Source of the DNA: an uncultured Bacteroidales bacterium
Lineage (GTDB): Bacteria > Bacteroidota > Bacteroidia > Bacteroidales > P3
NCBI GenBank assembly: GCA_900317955.1
Contig: ONIP01000017.1
Span: 1 to 64,000 of the forward strand
Length of the DNA stretch: 64,000 bases
Direction: 5' to 3'
Below the pieces are notes generated by a model. It ran no database searches and was not told the DNA's origin. It saw only the letters and a list, made by a program, of their open reading frames with translations. Shown here piece by piece: positions 18,570 through 27,345 of this stretch. The position numbers and the translations under genes were made by a program. The stretch's first letter is position 1; each line of letters starts with the position of its first letter.

Positions 18570-19811
18570 CTATTTGACACGGCGCAATGCCACACATGCG
18601 TTTTGTCCGCCGAAGCCGAACGAGTTGGACAATGTGATGTCAACTTCGCTTTTGCGGGCAGTGTTGGGGATATAATCCAGATCGCAGGCGGGGTCGGGTT
18701 CTTTGTAACCGATGGTCGGAGGCAGCATGCCGTTCTTGATAGCGAGTGCGCAGATAATCAGTTCTACAGCACCGGCAGCACCGAGCATGTGGCCCAGCAT
18801 TGATTTGGTAGAGCTGATTTCGACCTTGCGGGCGATGTCTTCGCCCAAAGCCTTCTTGATGGCCATAGTTTCGCTGGCATCGTTGAGGGGAGTACTGGTG
18901 CCGTGGGCGTTGATGTACATCTTCTCGTTTGGCTGGAAACCGGCTTCTTCGGCGGCCAGACGGATGGCCTCGGCGGCGTTGCGGCCTTCGGGGTGGGGGG
19001 CAGTATAGTGGTGTGCGTCGCAGGTGTTGCCGTATCCGCTCACCTCTGCATATATCTTAGCACCGCGTTTGCGAGCGCATTCTTCGCTTTCGAGAATCAG
19101 GATACCTGCACCTTCGCCCATAACGAAGCCTTTGCGGCGGGCGTCGAAAGGAACAGAAGCCGACAGCGGGTCGGAGTTCTGTGTAAGGGCTTTCATATTG
19201 TTGAATCCTGCCAAAGCGATGTCGCAGATGGCACTCTCGGCACCGCCGCAAATCATGGCGTCGGCACGTCCTTCGCGAATCAGGCGGTAGGCCTCGCCCA
19301 CGGCATGAGTGCCAGTGGCGCAAGCCGTTACTACAGGCAGGTTGGGACCTTGGCAGTTATACTTGATGGCCACATTGGCCGAGCCAATGTTGGCAATCAT
19401 CATGGGGATGAAGTGGGGCGAAACGCGGCGGGTGCCTTCTTCCATGAGCTTGGTGTGCTCGGTGTTGAAGGTCTTGATGCCGCCAATACCTGAACCCACT
19501 GCACAGCCAATGCGCATGGGGTCGACATCGGTGCCTACTTGCAGACCGCTATCAGTCATGGCTTGATGTGCGGCAGCCAATGCAAAGAGCGTGTACATGT
19601 CGTTGCGACGTACAGTACCCTTGTCAATGTCAAACTCTTCAGGGTTGAAATCTTTCACCTCTGCGGCCACATGAATGGGCAATGTGTCGCTGTGAGGGGC
19701 GGCGATGGGGGCGATGCCGCAGCGGCCTGCCATCAGGCCTTCCCATAAACTCTCGATGTTGTTGCCAAGAGGTGTGACGCACCCCAGGCCAGTGATATAT
19801 ACCTTATTCAT
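18570..19811 (-). CDS. fabF: 3-oxoacyl-ACP synthase II (KAS II)
   Basis: 413 residues from the ATG at 19809-19811 (MNKVYITGLGCVTPLG). Active-site Cys in TACATGTHAVGEAY; the two catalytic His are in NAHGTSTPLND and GHMLGAAGAVE; NSFGFGGQNA ends the protein. It elongates acyl-ACP by decarboxylative condensation with malonyl-ACP. A TTG two codons upstream is possible but the ATG is the normal start. Confidence 0.96.
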   Translation of the reverse strand: MNKVYITGLGCVTPLGNNIESLWEGLMAGRCGIAPIAAPHSDTLPIHVAAEVKDFNPEEFDIDKGTVRRNDMYTLFALAAAHQAMTDSGLQVGTDVDPMRIGCAVGSGIGGIKTFNTEHTKLMEEGTRRVSPHFIPMMIANIGSANVAIKYNCQGPNLPVVTACATGTHAVGEAYRLIREGRADAMICGGAESAICDIALAGFNNMKALTQNSDPLSASVPFDARRKGFVMGEGAGILILESEECARKRGAKIYAEVSGYGNTCDAHHYTAPHPEGRNAAEAIRLAAEEAGFQPNEKMYINAHGTSTPLNDASETMAIKKALGEDIARKVEISSTKSMLGHMLGAAGAVELIICALAIKNGMLPPTIGYKEPDPACDLDYIPNTARKSEVDITLSNSFGFGGQNACVALRRVK

Positions 19812-19863
19812 AATCAAATTATTCTTGTTGGTTTATAACTGTGGGCCGTGGCCCTCATTCATT

Positions 19864-20814
19864 TTAATATTTCATCAGCAGCGAACCTGTAGTGAATCCA
19901 GATCCGAAACCGCTCATCACAATCAAGTCGCCACGATCAATGGCGTTTGCACGTACTTGTTCGTCCAGGAGTATGGCAATGCTGGCAGACGATGTGTTTC
20001 CGTACTTTTGCACGGTGGTTGGATACTGCTCGTCGGTTCCGCCAAGGTACTGTTCAATACCTTTGATAATGCGCATGTTGGCTTGATGGAGCAAGAAGTA
20101 TTTCACATCCGAAACCTTATGACCGGTTTCTTCCAACAGGTAACTGATTTCTTTTGAGCAACTTGATACAGCCATGCGGAACACTTCGCGTCCCTGCATT
20201 ACCATGGGATGGTCTACGTATACGCCTTCTACTTCAAATGGGGTGGGTTCCAGTCGATTGCGTTGGAACAAAACCTCGGTGTTGCTGATGGTAGTCATGC
20301 GGGCACCTAAGTATTCCCCGCCTTCTGTAACAACTGCCGCACCTGCACCGTCGCCAAACAGCACACTTGTTTCGCGTTGTTTCCAATGACAGAAACGTGT
20401 GGGTTCTTCGGCTGCCAGCACCAGTATTTTGTGTGCACGTCCTGTTTGCAGGAACGATTCGGCTATGTCCATGGCATAGACAAACCCTGCACAGGCGATT
20501 CTGATGTCGAAGCAAGGACAGGTGGCTCCGATGGCTCCCTGAACCATGCAGCTCATAGAGGGGTAAACGTAGTTGTTGTTCACATTTGAACAAATGATGT
20601 AATCGAGTTCTTCAGCCTTGAGTCCAGCAGCATCGAGGGCGCGTTGTGAGGCAGAGATTGCTAAGTCAAGTAAGCTTTCGTCTGTGAGAATGCGACGGGT
20701 TTCAATCCCGGTGCGGGTGCGAATCCATTCGTCGCTGGTGTCGAAGAACTCAGTCAACATGTCGTTTGTTACGACTTTTTTTGGCAGAGCGCTTCCGGTT
20801 CCAATTATTTTCAT
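19864..20814 (-). CDS. fabH: 3-oxoacyl-ACP synthase III (KAS III)
   Basis: 316 residues, beginning MKIIGTGSALPKKVVTND. The catalytic triad is visible: Cys in IRIACAGFVYAM, His in FLLHQANMRI and Asn in KYGNTSSASI, and the end GFGSGFTTGSLLMKY is typical. It makes the first condensation of acyl-CoA with malonyl-ACP and so primes fatty acid synthesis. It is the first gene of the leftward fab cluster; a perfect inverted repeat lies 20 bp before its ATG and may be regulatory. Confidence 0.96.
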   Translation of the reverse strand: MKIIGTGSALPKKVVTNDMLTEFFDTSDEWIRTRTGIETRRILTDESLLDLAISASQRALDAAGLKAEELDYIICSNVNNNYVYPSMSCMVQGAIGATCPCFDIRIACAGFVYAMDIAESFLQTGRAHKILVLAAEEPTRFCHWKQRETSVLFGDGAGAAVVTEGGEYLGARMTTISNTEVLFQRNRLEPTPFEVEGVYVDHPMVMQGREVFRMAVSSCSKEISYLLEETGHKVSDVKYFLLHQANMRIIKGIEQYLGGTDEQYPTTVQKYGNTSSASIAILLDEQVRANAIDRGDLIVMSGFGSGFTTGSLLMKY

Positions 20815-20833
20815 ATAATAGTTCTTTAGTTCT

Positions 20834-20859
20834 TAATAAGGGCATTTTTACCCTTATTA
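20834..20859. promoter_or_regulatory. Perfect 9-bp inverted repeat upstream of fabH
   Basis: TAATAAGGG at 20834-20842 and CCCTTATTA at 20851-20859, loop of 8. It lies 20 bp before the fabH start on the minus strand. It could be an operator for a fatty-acid regulator or a small terminator/attenuator; no long U-tract follows on the minus strand, so an operator is more plausible. Confidence 0.45.
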
Positions 20860-20952
20860 TATTTTAAAAATCAAATTGCAAAGAAACGACGAAAGTTTCA
20901 TACTGAAATGTTAAATTTAGCGTTTTGCATAATATTGTTGGTAAAATAGCGT

Positions 20953-20986
20953 TATTTTGGGCGAAAATCGCCTATTTTGGGCGAAA
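20953..20986 (+). promoter_or_regulatory. Tandem 14-bp direct repeats before the second LytTR gene
   Basis: TATTTTGGGCGAAA occurs at 20953-20966 and again at 20973-20986, exactly 20 bp apart, about two helical turns. LytTR-domain proteins bind direct repeats; these lie just before the membrane LytTR gene and may be its autoregulatory site or that of a second regulator. Confidence 0.5.
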
Positions 20987-21007
20987 TTTGTTAAAATATT
21001 GCGCAAA

Positions 21008-21880
21008 ATGAGTATTGTTGATCAGTTAAAATTATATATTCCGAAGCTCCTCACTCAAAAAAGGATAGTTATTTTATTCTTTGCTTTAGTGTTGCTGTTC
21101 TGCATCTTTTTTGTTGTTGTTTACAGGCCGATAGGTTTGCTTCAACCACAAGGTATACTTTCCTCTCTTGATTACAGGCTCTATTCTATCATTCTTGTGC
21201 TTCTTGGACTTGTAGTGTTCAGTGTGAGCCGACGCTCCCTTTATTTGGTCCAGCGACATGTCAAGATGTCGTTAGGAGCCTATTTTATTTGGATTGGATG
21301 CGAGTTTCTTGTGTTAATGGTACTGCTTACAGTTGCCGCTTGGTATCTTAATGAAAACCCCAATGTTTCGTGGCTTGAGTTGGCGGGGCGCGTTATTATA
21401 GACATAGTTGCCTTGCTTACGATGCCCTATATCGTTACAGTCCTTGTCTTTCTATTGCAGCAAAAGCGTCTTGAAATAGCCACGCTTACCGACCAATTGC
21501 AAGAAAGTAAGGCTGTAGGCAGTAGTGATAGTCGCGATGAGGTTATTCAGTTCTATGACAAAGGAGATAAATTAGTTTTTGTCACCAAACGTAGTAATGT
21601 TCTCTATATCGAGGCTGCTGACAACTACACCATTATTCACTATCTTAGTGGCGACAAGGAAGATACTCTTATCCTCCACAATTCGCTAAAGAATATAGCC
21701 GAAACATTCTCCTCACAGGGCATGGTGCGTTGCCATCGAGGCTTCCTTGTGAACCTTGAGAATGTTAAGTACCTGCGGAAAGAGAAGGATGGGCTTGTGC
21801 TCGAGATTGCCTCGTGCGAACGTCTCATCCCTGTCTCCAAAACTTACGCCGAGGACGTAGTTAAGCAGTTTGCTAAATAA
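21008..21880 (+). CDS. Membrane-bound LytTR-family transcriptional regulator
   Basis: 290 residues from the ATG at 21008 (MSIVDQLKLYI). The open frame extends upstream through the repeats, but the ATG fits better. Four membrane segments lie in the first 160 residues, followed by a short coiled linker (QKRLEIATLTDQLQESK) and a LytTR domain: VLYIEAADNYTIIHYL, LHNSLKNIAETF, GMVRCHRGFLVNLENV and LIPVSKTYAEDV. It has no receiver domain, so it is a one-component sensor-regulator like 1405-2250. It is monocistronic and convergent with the lipoprotein genes at 22113. Confidence 0.85.
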   Translation: MSIVDQLKLYIPKLLTQKRIVILFFALVLLFCIFFVVVYRPIGLLQPQGILSSLDYRLYSIILVLLGLVVFSVSRRSLYLVQRHVKMSLGAYFIWIGCEFLVLMVLLTVAAWYLNENPNVSWLELAGRVIIDIVALLTMPYIVTVLVFLLQQKRLEIATLTDQLQESKAVGSSDSRDEVIQFYDKGDKLVFVTKRSNVLYIEAADNYTIIHYLSGDKEDTLILHNSLKNIAETFSSQGMVRCHRGFLVNLENVKYLRKEKDGLVLEIASCERLIPVSKTYAEDVVKQFAK

Positions 21881-22112
21881 CTACTACAATTTCCCTATGT
21901 AGAACTATTGATTGATGGTAAATAGCGGTTATGCAATTGTTTCTATATTGGGGATGATCCAGTATTAATATTGTTGAGCCTGTTTGTTATGGCTGGTGGG
22001 AATCATTAATTCAGTACAGACGGGAAGTGACAGGTTTTGACCAATACTACGTTACTTGCCTTGTGAGTTTGTAGTTGGTTTTGGGAATTGAGGGAGGCGG
22101 TGATTTAGCGGG

Positions 22113-23018
22113 CTATTCTACGTTATAGTAGGAGAATGAGCGGACTTCTATGCGGGTGGGAGTCTGGAGGCTGGCGGTGGTGCGGCGAATCCAGTTGTTG
22201 TGGTCGTCGTATTCGTAAGTGGCTATAATGAGGGCGGAACTGTTGGAAGAGGCTTTTCCTACCACCTCTTCGACTACGCGGCCAAGGCTGTCGACCCGCG
22301 AAGCTGGTGGGCGTGCTATATACCAAGTGTATACACCGTTGCGGTCGATTTTTGATTTCATTTCTCCATCACTGTTGTATTCATACCGCTCGAACGAGGC
22401 ATCGGGCCAGGTGAGGCGGACGAGGTGTCCGGCGGTGTCGTAGTCGTAGCTGAAGCGCGAACCGTCGGGATAGATAAAACGGGTGAGACGACCTTGCGGA
22501 TGTGCCGACGACTTGTTCTTGTCGAAATGCAGGCGGAAGGTATATTGCTTGCCATCGGGATCTGTGATACGCGCCTTGCATCTGCGTCCTTTTCGGGAAT
22601 AGCTGTAAGTGGTATGTGTATAGGGCATGTTGATGTTGTCGAACGAGGTGCCTGTTGTGTCGACAAAAGTGTGCTCTTCTACACGCCGTCCCAAGCTGTC
22701 GTAAGTGAAAGATAGGCGTTGGCAAGTTTCTGCATTGCGGTAATAGAGGTTGAGGCATCGGCCTGCCGTGTCGAAACTGGCTATTTGCTGCGAGACGATT
22801 GCATTGTGAAATTCATCGAAAGTCTCGGAGGTGAACATGGCAACAGGACCTTTCATCTCGTCAGCAAAGGTGGTGGAAAGGTTGAAGTCGGTCGGAATGT
22901 TTGGCACATAGGGGAACGGTACTTCCTCTTGCTTACAAGAGACAAAAAGCAGCACAGCCAACCACGGAAGCCAGCTGGACTGTTTTCCACAACAAACGGG
23001 AAGGGACGAAGGCCGCAT
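22113..23018 (-). CDS. Lipoprotein with RHS/YD-like repeats
   Basis: 301 residues from ATG. The N-terminus is a lipoprotein signal (WLAVLLFVSCKQ, lipobox Cys about residue 29). The rest contains YD-type short repeats: SFTYDSLGRRVEEH, FSYDYDTAGHLVRLTW, FERYEYNSDGEMKSKID, VATYEYDDHNNWIRR. Such Bacteroidota lipoproteins carry RHS-like beta-strand repeats at the outer membrane and have no known activity. It starts 4 bp after the stop of the preceding gene (23023-23520), so they are co-transcribed. Confidence 0.65.
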   Translation of the reverse strand: MRPSSLPVCCGKQSSWLPWLAVLLFVSCKQEEVPFPYVPNIPTDFNLSTTFADEMKGPVAMFTSETFDEFHNAIVSQQIASFDTAGRCLNLYYRNAETCQRLSFTYDSLGRRVEEHTFVDTTGTSFDNINMPYTHTTYSYSRKGRRCKARITDPDGKQYTFRLHFDKNKSSAHPQGRLTRFIYPDGSRFSYDYDTAGHLVRLTWPDASFERYEYNSDGEMKSKIDRNGVYTWYIARPPASRVDSLGRVVEEVVGKASSNSSALIIATYEYDDHNNWIRRTTASLQTPTRIEVRSFSYYNVE

Positions 23019-23022
23019 GCGG

Positions 23023-23520
23023 TTACTTCACAAGGGCTTTGGATACCATGGTGGCGAGTTCGCCTTTTTTCTGTACCTTGAGCAGCTTTTCGCAGAGACG
23101 GCTTTTGCCCACGCTTGATTTGAAACTTTCGTAGAAACGCAGCATTTCTTCGACAGCGACGTTGGCGCAGAGCAACTGTGAAGCGTCTTTGTACTGGAGG
23201 GAGTGGCGTGTCCAGGCGGCGATATAGGCGAGCAGCAGATGCGAGTTGTTGGGATCGGTGAGTTCGGGGGAGATAATTAGCTGAACCTGCGGAGCACCAC
23301 TGAGCCATCGGATGAGGAAGGAGGAGCACTCTTCGTGTTTTGGTTGGTTGAATGCAGGGTCGGCGGTTAGGAGGTAGTTGCAGCAGTTGAGGATGTCGGT
23401 CTCGTAGTTGGCATATTCCGACGGCCACATCTTTTCGGGTAGGATAGGGAGGGAGAATTGTTGTGCCATGAGGGCCTGGCCCATAAGGAGTACTGCGAGG
23501 AACGGAAGGATTCTTTTCAT
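23023..23520 (-). CDS. Hypothetical exported protein
   Basis: 165 residues from the ATG at 23518-23520 (MKRILPFLAVLLMGQALMAQ), a clear signal peptide. The frame also runs further upstream, but that part does not look like protein. The mature region is helical and charged, with several Cys (NCCNYLL, ECSSFL, LLCANV, RLCEKLL). I do not recognise the family. It is translationally close to the YD-like lipoprotein (4 bp), so they likely form an envelope pair. Confidence 0.6.
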   Translation of the reverse strand: MKRILPFLAVLLMGQALMAQQFSLPILPEKMWPSEYANYETDILNCCNYLLTADPAFNQPKHEECSSFLIRWLSGAPQVQLIISPELTDPNNSHLLLAYIAAWTRHSLQYKDASQLLCANVAVEEMLRFYESFKSSVGKSRLCEKLLKVQKKGELATMVSKALVK

Positions 23521-23590
23521 GATGGGTTGATTTTTATTGTTCTCTGATATTATTGTTTTTAATTGTGATAATGAATTCAAGTGATGGGTG

Positions 23591-24781
23591 CTACTCGTCA
23601 ACGGCGAGGCCGCCGAGAGCGGTTTCTTTGTACAGGCTTGGGAGGTCGTGGCCGGTGCGTCGCATGGTGCGAACCACCTTGTCGAAAGAGATGATGTGTT
23701 TGCCGTCGCTCATCATGGCGTAAATGTTGATGTCGAGGGCACGGAGGGCAGCCATGGCGTTGCGTTCTATGCAAGGAATCTGGACGAGTCCGCACATAGG
23801 GTCGCAGGTGAGACCGAGATTATGCTCCATGGCCATTTCGGCGGCATATTCTATCTGTTGCGGACTGCCTCCAAAGAGCTGGTTGGCAGCCACGGCAGCC
23901 ATGACACAGGCACTGCCCACTTCGCCTTGGCAGCCGACTTCGGCACCGGAGATAGAGGCGTTGTGCTTGATTACGTTGGCGAAAAGACCTGCCGTAGCCA
24001 TGGCGCGGAGGATTTCGGTATCGGAGAAGTCGTGTGCTTTCTTGAGGTGATAGAGCACGGCGGGGAGTACGCCCGAGGAACCACATGTGGGGGCGGTGAC
24101 GATGTATCCACCGGCGGCATTGCGCTCGGAGGTGGCCAAGGCATAAGCAATGACGAGGGCACGGCTCTGGAGGCTGGGCTTGTAGGAGGAGGCACGTACG
24201 TAGTACTGACGGGCTTTGCTGCGCAGATGAAGACCGCCCGGGATGACACCTTCGGCTTGGAGTCCGGCACGGATGGTTTCTTGCATGACGTTCCACATGT
24301 CCTGGAGGTAATCCCAGATGTCGGGGGACTCGCACTGCTGCACGTATTCCCAGTAGTTCATGCCTTCATGTTCGATATACGGCAGAATCTCGGCAAGGGT
24401 GGACATATTGTAAACGTGCTCTTCAGAGATACTTGTGGTTTCGTTGGCAAGGGCTCCTCCACCGACGCTATAGATGGTCCAGTCGCCAGTGGTGTTGCCG
24501 TTAGTGTCGAGGGCCTCGAAATGCATTCCGTTGGTATGGAAAGGGAGAACTACATCAGGTTTCCAGACAATGTCGATGGGTATGGGGGCTGCGCCGTCGA
24601 GGAGAGCTTTGTCGGTATGGTGACCGCGGCCGGTGGCGGCAAGACTGCCATAAAGGGTGACGCGGATGGTGTGGGCGTCGGGATGGTCGGTCTTGAACTG
24701 TAAAGCTGCAGCATGGGGACCCATGGTGTGGCTGCTTGAGGGACCATAGCCTTTGCGGTATATCTTCTTGATGGATTCCAT
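23591..24781 (-). CDS. sdaA: L-serine ammonia-lyase, iron-sulfur dependent, single-chain form
   Basis: 396 residues from ATG (MESIKKIYRKGYGPSSSHTMGP). The N-terminal beta domain has GPSSSHTMGPHAA; the catalytic alpha domain has TAPTCGSSGVLPAVLYH, KHNASISGAEVGCQGEVGSACVMAA and GLTCDPMCGLVQIPCIERNA, with the Cys residues that ligate the 4Fe-4S cluster. It deaminates serine to pyruvate in the cytoplasm. Its divergent promoter is shared with the thiamine pyrophosphokinase gene. Confidence 0.95.
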   Translation of the reverse strand: MESIKKIYRKGYGPSSSHTMGPHAAALQFKTDHPDAHTIRVTLYGSLAATGRGHHTDKALLDGAAPIPIDIVWKPDVVLPFHTNGMHFEALDTNGNTTGDWTIYSVGGGALANETTSISEEHVYNMSTLAEILPYIEHEGMNYWEYVQQCESPDIWDYLQDMWNVMQETIRAGLQAEGVIPGGLHLRSKARQYYVRASSYKPSLQSRALVIAYALATSERNAAGGYIVTAPTCGSSGVLPAVLYHLKKAHDFSDTEILRAMATAGLFANVIKHNASISGAEVGCQGEVGSACVMAAVAANQLFGGSPQQIEYAAEMAMEHNLGLTCDPMCGLVQIPCIERNAMAALRALDINIYAMMSDGKHIISFDKVVRTMRRTGHDLPSLYKETALGGLAVDE

Positions 24782-24792
24782 TATTGGGATGT

Positions 24793-24840
24793 GTTAATTC
24801 GTGAATGCGTTAATGCGTTAGTTGGGTTGATTCATTGCTT
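24793..24840. repeat. Foldback repeat of phased 8-bp units, copy 1
   Basis: Units of the type TGCGTTAA occur head to tail, followed by GTTAGTTGGGTTGATTCA. One arm is long and the other short. See the finding on this dispersed family. Confidence 0.6.
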
Positions 24841-24853
24841 ACTATTGAGTGTG

Positions 24854-24900
24854 CAAAATTACGATTATTTTTCGACATTGGAAATTATTTTGTATTTTTG
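24854..24900. promoter_or_regulatory. Divergent promoter region of sdaA and the thiamine pyrophosphokinase gene
   Basis: Minus-strand -7 box TAATTTTG (complement of 24854-24861) points to sdaA; plus-strand -7 box TATTTTTG (24893-24900) points to 24937. Neither has a textbook -33 TTG at the right distance, so the boxes are of moderate quality. A foldback repeat lies at 24793-24840. Confidence 0.5.
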
Positions 24901-24936
24901 TAGAGGAACATCGTTCCGAATAATTGATTTATAAAG

Positions 24937-25617
24937 ATGAATATCATAATAATAGCCAATGGTTTATTCCCATCTGGAGAGTGGGTTGACGGGCTGTTGA
25001 GACAGGCCGACAGGATAGTATGCTGCGATGGAGCACTGGAAAAATATCTTGGCTGGCATTGCCGACAAACAGAATTCCCCTCCACAACAATAGACGTTGT
25101 GGGCGACGGTGACAGCTTAGATACCACCCTCTTCGGGAAGGCAGAGCGAGCGGGCATTGTGGTTCGTCACCACTTGGTTTCAGAACAGGAATATAATGAT
25201 TTGACTAAGGCCACACGGTATGCCCTGGCGTCGGCTCTTGAGGCAGGATATACTTACAAGGAGATTGTGATAGACTATATCGGTGCCACTGGATTGAGAG
25301 AAGACCATACGTTAGGAAATATCAGCTTAATGTCCTGGTATATGGAACAATATCAAGGTGTGAGAATACGCATGTTATCCGACTATGGTGTGTTTGTTCC
25401 AGTACATGGGCATGGGGTGCTCGCCACAAAGGAAGGGCAGCAGGTGTCGTTATTCTCGCTTACGCCCGAAGTGCCTGTGACGGTGAAAGGGTTACGGTGG
25501 CCTATAGAAAACCGCAGAATTTCTTGGTGGTGGGAAGCCTCGCTAAACGAGGCTTTAGGTGACAGTTTTGAGGTGTGGGGCGGTCAAGTTGTAGTCTATT
25601 TGGTGTCCAAAGCCTGA
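24937..25617 (+). CDS. thiN: Thiamine pyrophosphokinase
   Basis: 226 residues from ATG, the usual TPK length. Signatures: IANGLFPSGEWVD at the start, the DGA element VCCDGALEKYL, VVGDGDSLD for nucleotide and metal binding, and ATGLREDHTLGNISLM. It transfers pyrophosphate from ATP to thiamine to give TPP. Its 3' end overlaps the convergent TSCPD gene by 22 bp. Confidence 0.92.
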   Translation: MNIIIIANGLFPSGEWVDGLLRQADRIVCCDGALEKYLGWHCRQTEFPSTTIDVVGDGDSLDTTLFGKAERAGIVVRHHLVSEQEYNDLTKATRYALASALEAGYTYKEIVIDYIGATGLREDHTLGNISLMSWYMEQYQGVRIRMLSDYGVFVPVHGHGVLATKEGQQVSLFSLTPEVPVTVKGLRWPIENRRISWWWEASLNEALGDSFEVWGGQVVVYLVSKA

Positions 25618-25847
25618 CGGATGGCACGGCATAGTTGATCGGGACACGAGGTGTCTTTCCAACCGCAACGGATTCCTTCGAGACGGTCGATGACCTGAGA
25701 CACATCCATTCCTTCTACCAATCGGGAAACGCCTTGGAGATTACCGTGGCAGCCACCCAAGAAGGAAACGTTATGCAGCTTGCCATCAACGATGTCGAAG
25801 TCAATTTGTTCGCTACAGGTTTGTTCGGTTTGATAGGTGTAGTGCAT
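25596..25847 (-). CDS. TSCPD domain protein
   Basis: 83 residues from ATG. It contains the characteristic Cys-rich small domain: SFLGGCHGNLQGVSRLVEGM and IRCGWKDTSCPDQLCRAI, with the TSCPD motif. The domain is also found in ribonucleotide reductase-associated proteins; the free-standing form has no settled function. It ends within the convergent TPK gene. Confidence 0.85.
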   Translation of the reverse strand: MHYTYQTEQTCSEQIDFDIVDGKLHNVSFLGGCHGNLQGVSRLVEGMDVSQVIDRLEGIRCGWKDTSCPDQLCRAIRQALDTK

Positions 25848-25902
25848 TTTTTGAATTCATTAATTCTTTAATTAGTCAATCATTTTTCGCATTATCATGT
25901 TC

Positions 25903-27264
25903 TTATGCGAAGAGGTTGCGGAAAGCTTCTTCTATTACGCTGACTTCCACAATTTGTATGCGGTATTTGTTTTTTTCAAAATTCCGGGAGTCATATTTTG
26001 AGATGAATATTTTCTCAAATCCTAAGCGGTCGGCTTCACTGACACGGTTTTCGATGCGGCTAACGGGTCGCACTTCACCACTGAGGCCGACCTCGGCAGC
26101 GAAGCAATAGCGGGGCGGGACGGGAATGTCGACATTGCTTGAAAGAATGCTGCAAGCCACGGCAAGGTCGAGGGCAGGGTCGCTGACGCGCATGCCTCCG
26201 GCCATGTTGAGGAAGACATCTTTGGCACCGAGTTTGAATCCACAACGTTTTTCAAGCACTGCAAGCAACATGTTCATACGACGCATGTCGAAGCCATTGG
26301 CATTACGCTGAGGGGTGCCGTAGACGGCACTGCTGACGAGGGACTGGACTTCGACGAACATGGGGCGGGCACCTTCGAGCGTCGCGGCCACAGCAGTGCC
26401 ACTAAGTTCTTCGTCGCGGTGCGAAAGGAGTAGTGCGGAAGGGTTGGAAACCTCTCGGAGGCCGCTGCCACGCATTTCGAAAATGCCTATTTCGGCTGTG
26501 GAACCGAAACGATTCTTCAAAGCCCTGAGGATGCGGAAACCGTAGTTACGGTCGCCTTCAAACTGGAGTACTGCGTCTACGATATGTTCCATGACCTTGG
26601 GGCCGGCAAGGGTGCCGTCTTTGGTGATGTGACCGATGAGGAGGACAGGGACACCCGTGGTTTTTGCATAGTGCTGGAACTCGGTGGTACACTGCCGGAT
26701 TTGACTGACACTTCCAGCGGGAGAATCAACATCTTCGGTGGTGACGGTCTGGATAGAATCGACTATGAGGAGGTCTGGCTGCACGGCATCGATATGTTCG
26801 AATATACGCTGAGTGACGGTTTCGCTTACAACATAGCAACTTTCAGATGCTATGCCAATACGGTCGGCTCTCATCCTAATCTGCTGTTCACTTTCCTCTC
26901 CACTGACGTATAGCAGTTTGCGGTCGTTAATGGCAAGGGCTGTCTGCAAGAGGAGGGTGCTTTTTCCAATGCCCGGCTCGCCACCCAGAAGGAGCAGGCT
27001 GCCGGGAACTATGCCGCCTCCCAGCACCCTGTCGAATTCGGTGCAGTGGGTTGGGATGCGCTTGGTTTCGCTGTAGGTTACCTCTTGAATGCGTACAGGT
27101 GTGGACTTGCCAATAGCAGAGCCGGTCTTTCGCTTGGTGCTCTCGGCTTTCACAACCTCCTCTACAAAGCTGTTCCATTTGCCGCATTCGGGGCAACGAC
27201 CCAACCATGACGACGACTGGTAGCCGCACTCCTGACAGAAATAGTATGTTCTTGCTTTAGCCAT
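25903..27264 (-). CDS. radA: DNA repair protein RadA
   Basis: 453 residues from the ATG at 27262-27264 (MAKARTYYFCQECG). An N-terminal zinc finger CQEC..CPECGKW is followed by a RecA-like core with Walker A GGEPGIGKSTLLLQ, the RadA KNRFGS motif (LKNRFGSTAEIG), and a C-terminal Lon-like domain ending around VRPVSRIENRVSEADRLGF. It helps branch migration in recombinational repair. Its start is 55 bp before the ThrE-type gene's stop. Confidence 0.96.
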   Translation of the reverse strand: MAKARTYYFCQECGYQSSSWLGRCPECGKWNSFVEEVVKAESTKRKTGSAIGKSTPVRIQEVTYSETKRIPTHCTEFDRVLGGGIVPGSLLLLGGEPGIGKSTLLLQTALAINDRKLLYVSGEESEQQIRMRADRIGIASESCYVVSETVTQRIFEHIDAVQPDLLIVDSIQTVTTEDVDSPAGSVSQIRQCTTEFQHYAKTTGVPVLLIGHITKDGTLAGPKVMEHIVDAVLQFEGDRNYGFRILRALKNRFGSTAEIGIFEMRGSGLREVSNPSALLLSHRDEELSGTAVAATLEGARPMFVEVQSLVSSAVYGTPQRNANGFDMRRMNMLLAVLEKRCGFKLGAKDVFLNMAGGMRVSDPALDLAVACSILSSNVDIPVPPRYCFAAEVGLSGEVRPVSRIENRVSEADRLGFEKIFISKYDSRNFEKNKYRIQIVEVSVIEEAFRNLFA

Positions 27265-27302
27265 CTTCTGAATGAGTTTTATGTTGATATGTTGCGAATC
27301 GT

Positions 27303-27345
27303 ATAAACTTATCAACGATTTAACGAATTAACGAGTTCAAATGAC
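27303..27345. repeat. Single arm of the 8-bp-unit repeat family
   Basis: Units in the TTAACGAA/TTAACGAG orientation (AACGAATTAACGAGTTCA) between radA and the ThrE-type gene, running into the end of the latter. Confidence 0.5.

Noticed and set aside
16199..20814. Polyketide or secondary-metabolite gene cluster
   Set aside because: The genes are single-domain housekeeping fatty acid synthesis enzymes; no tailoring or modular synthase gene is present.
23588..24703. A 371-codon plus-strand reading frame
   Set aside because: Antisense to L-serine ammonia-lyase.
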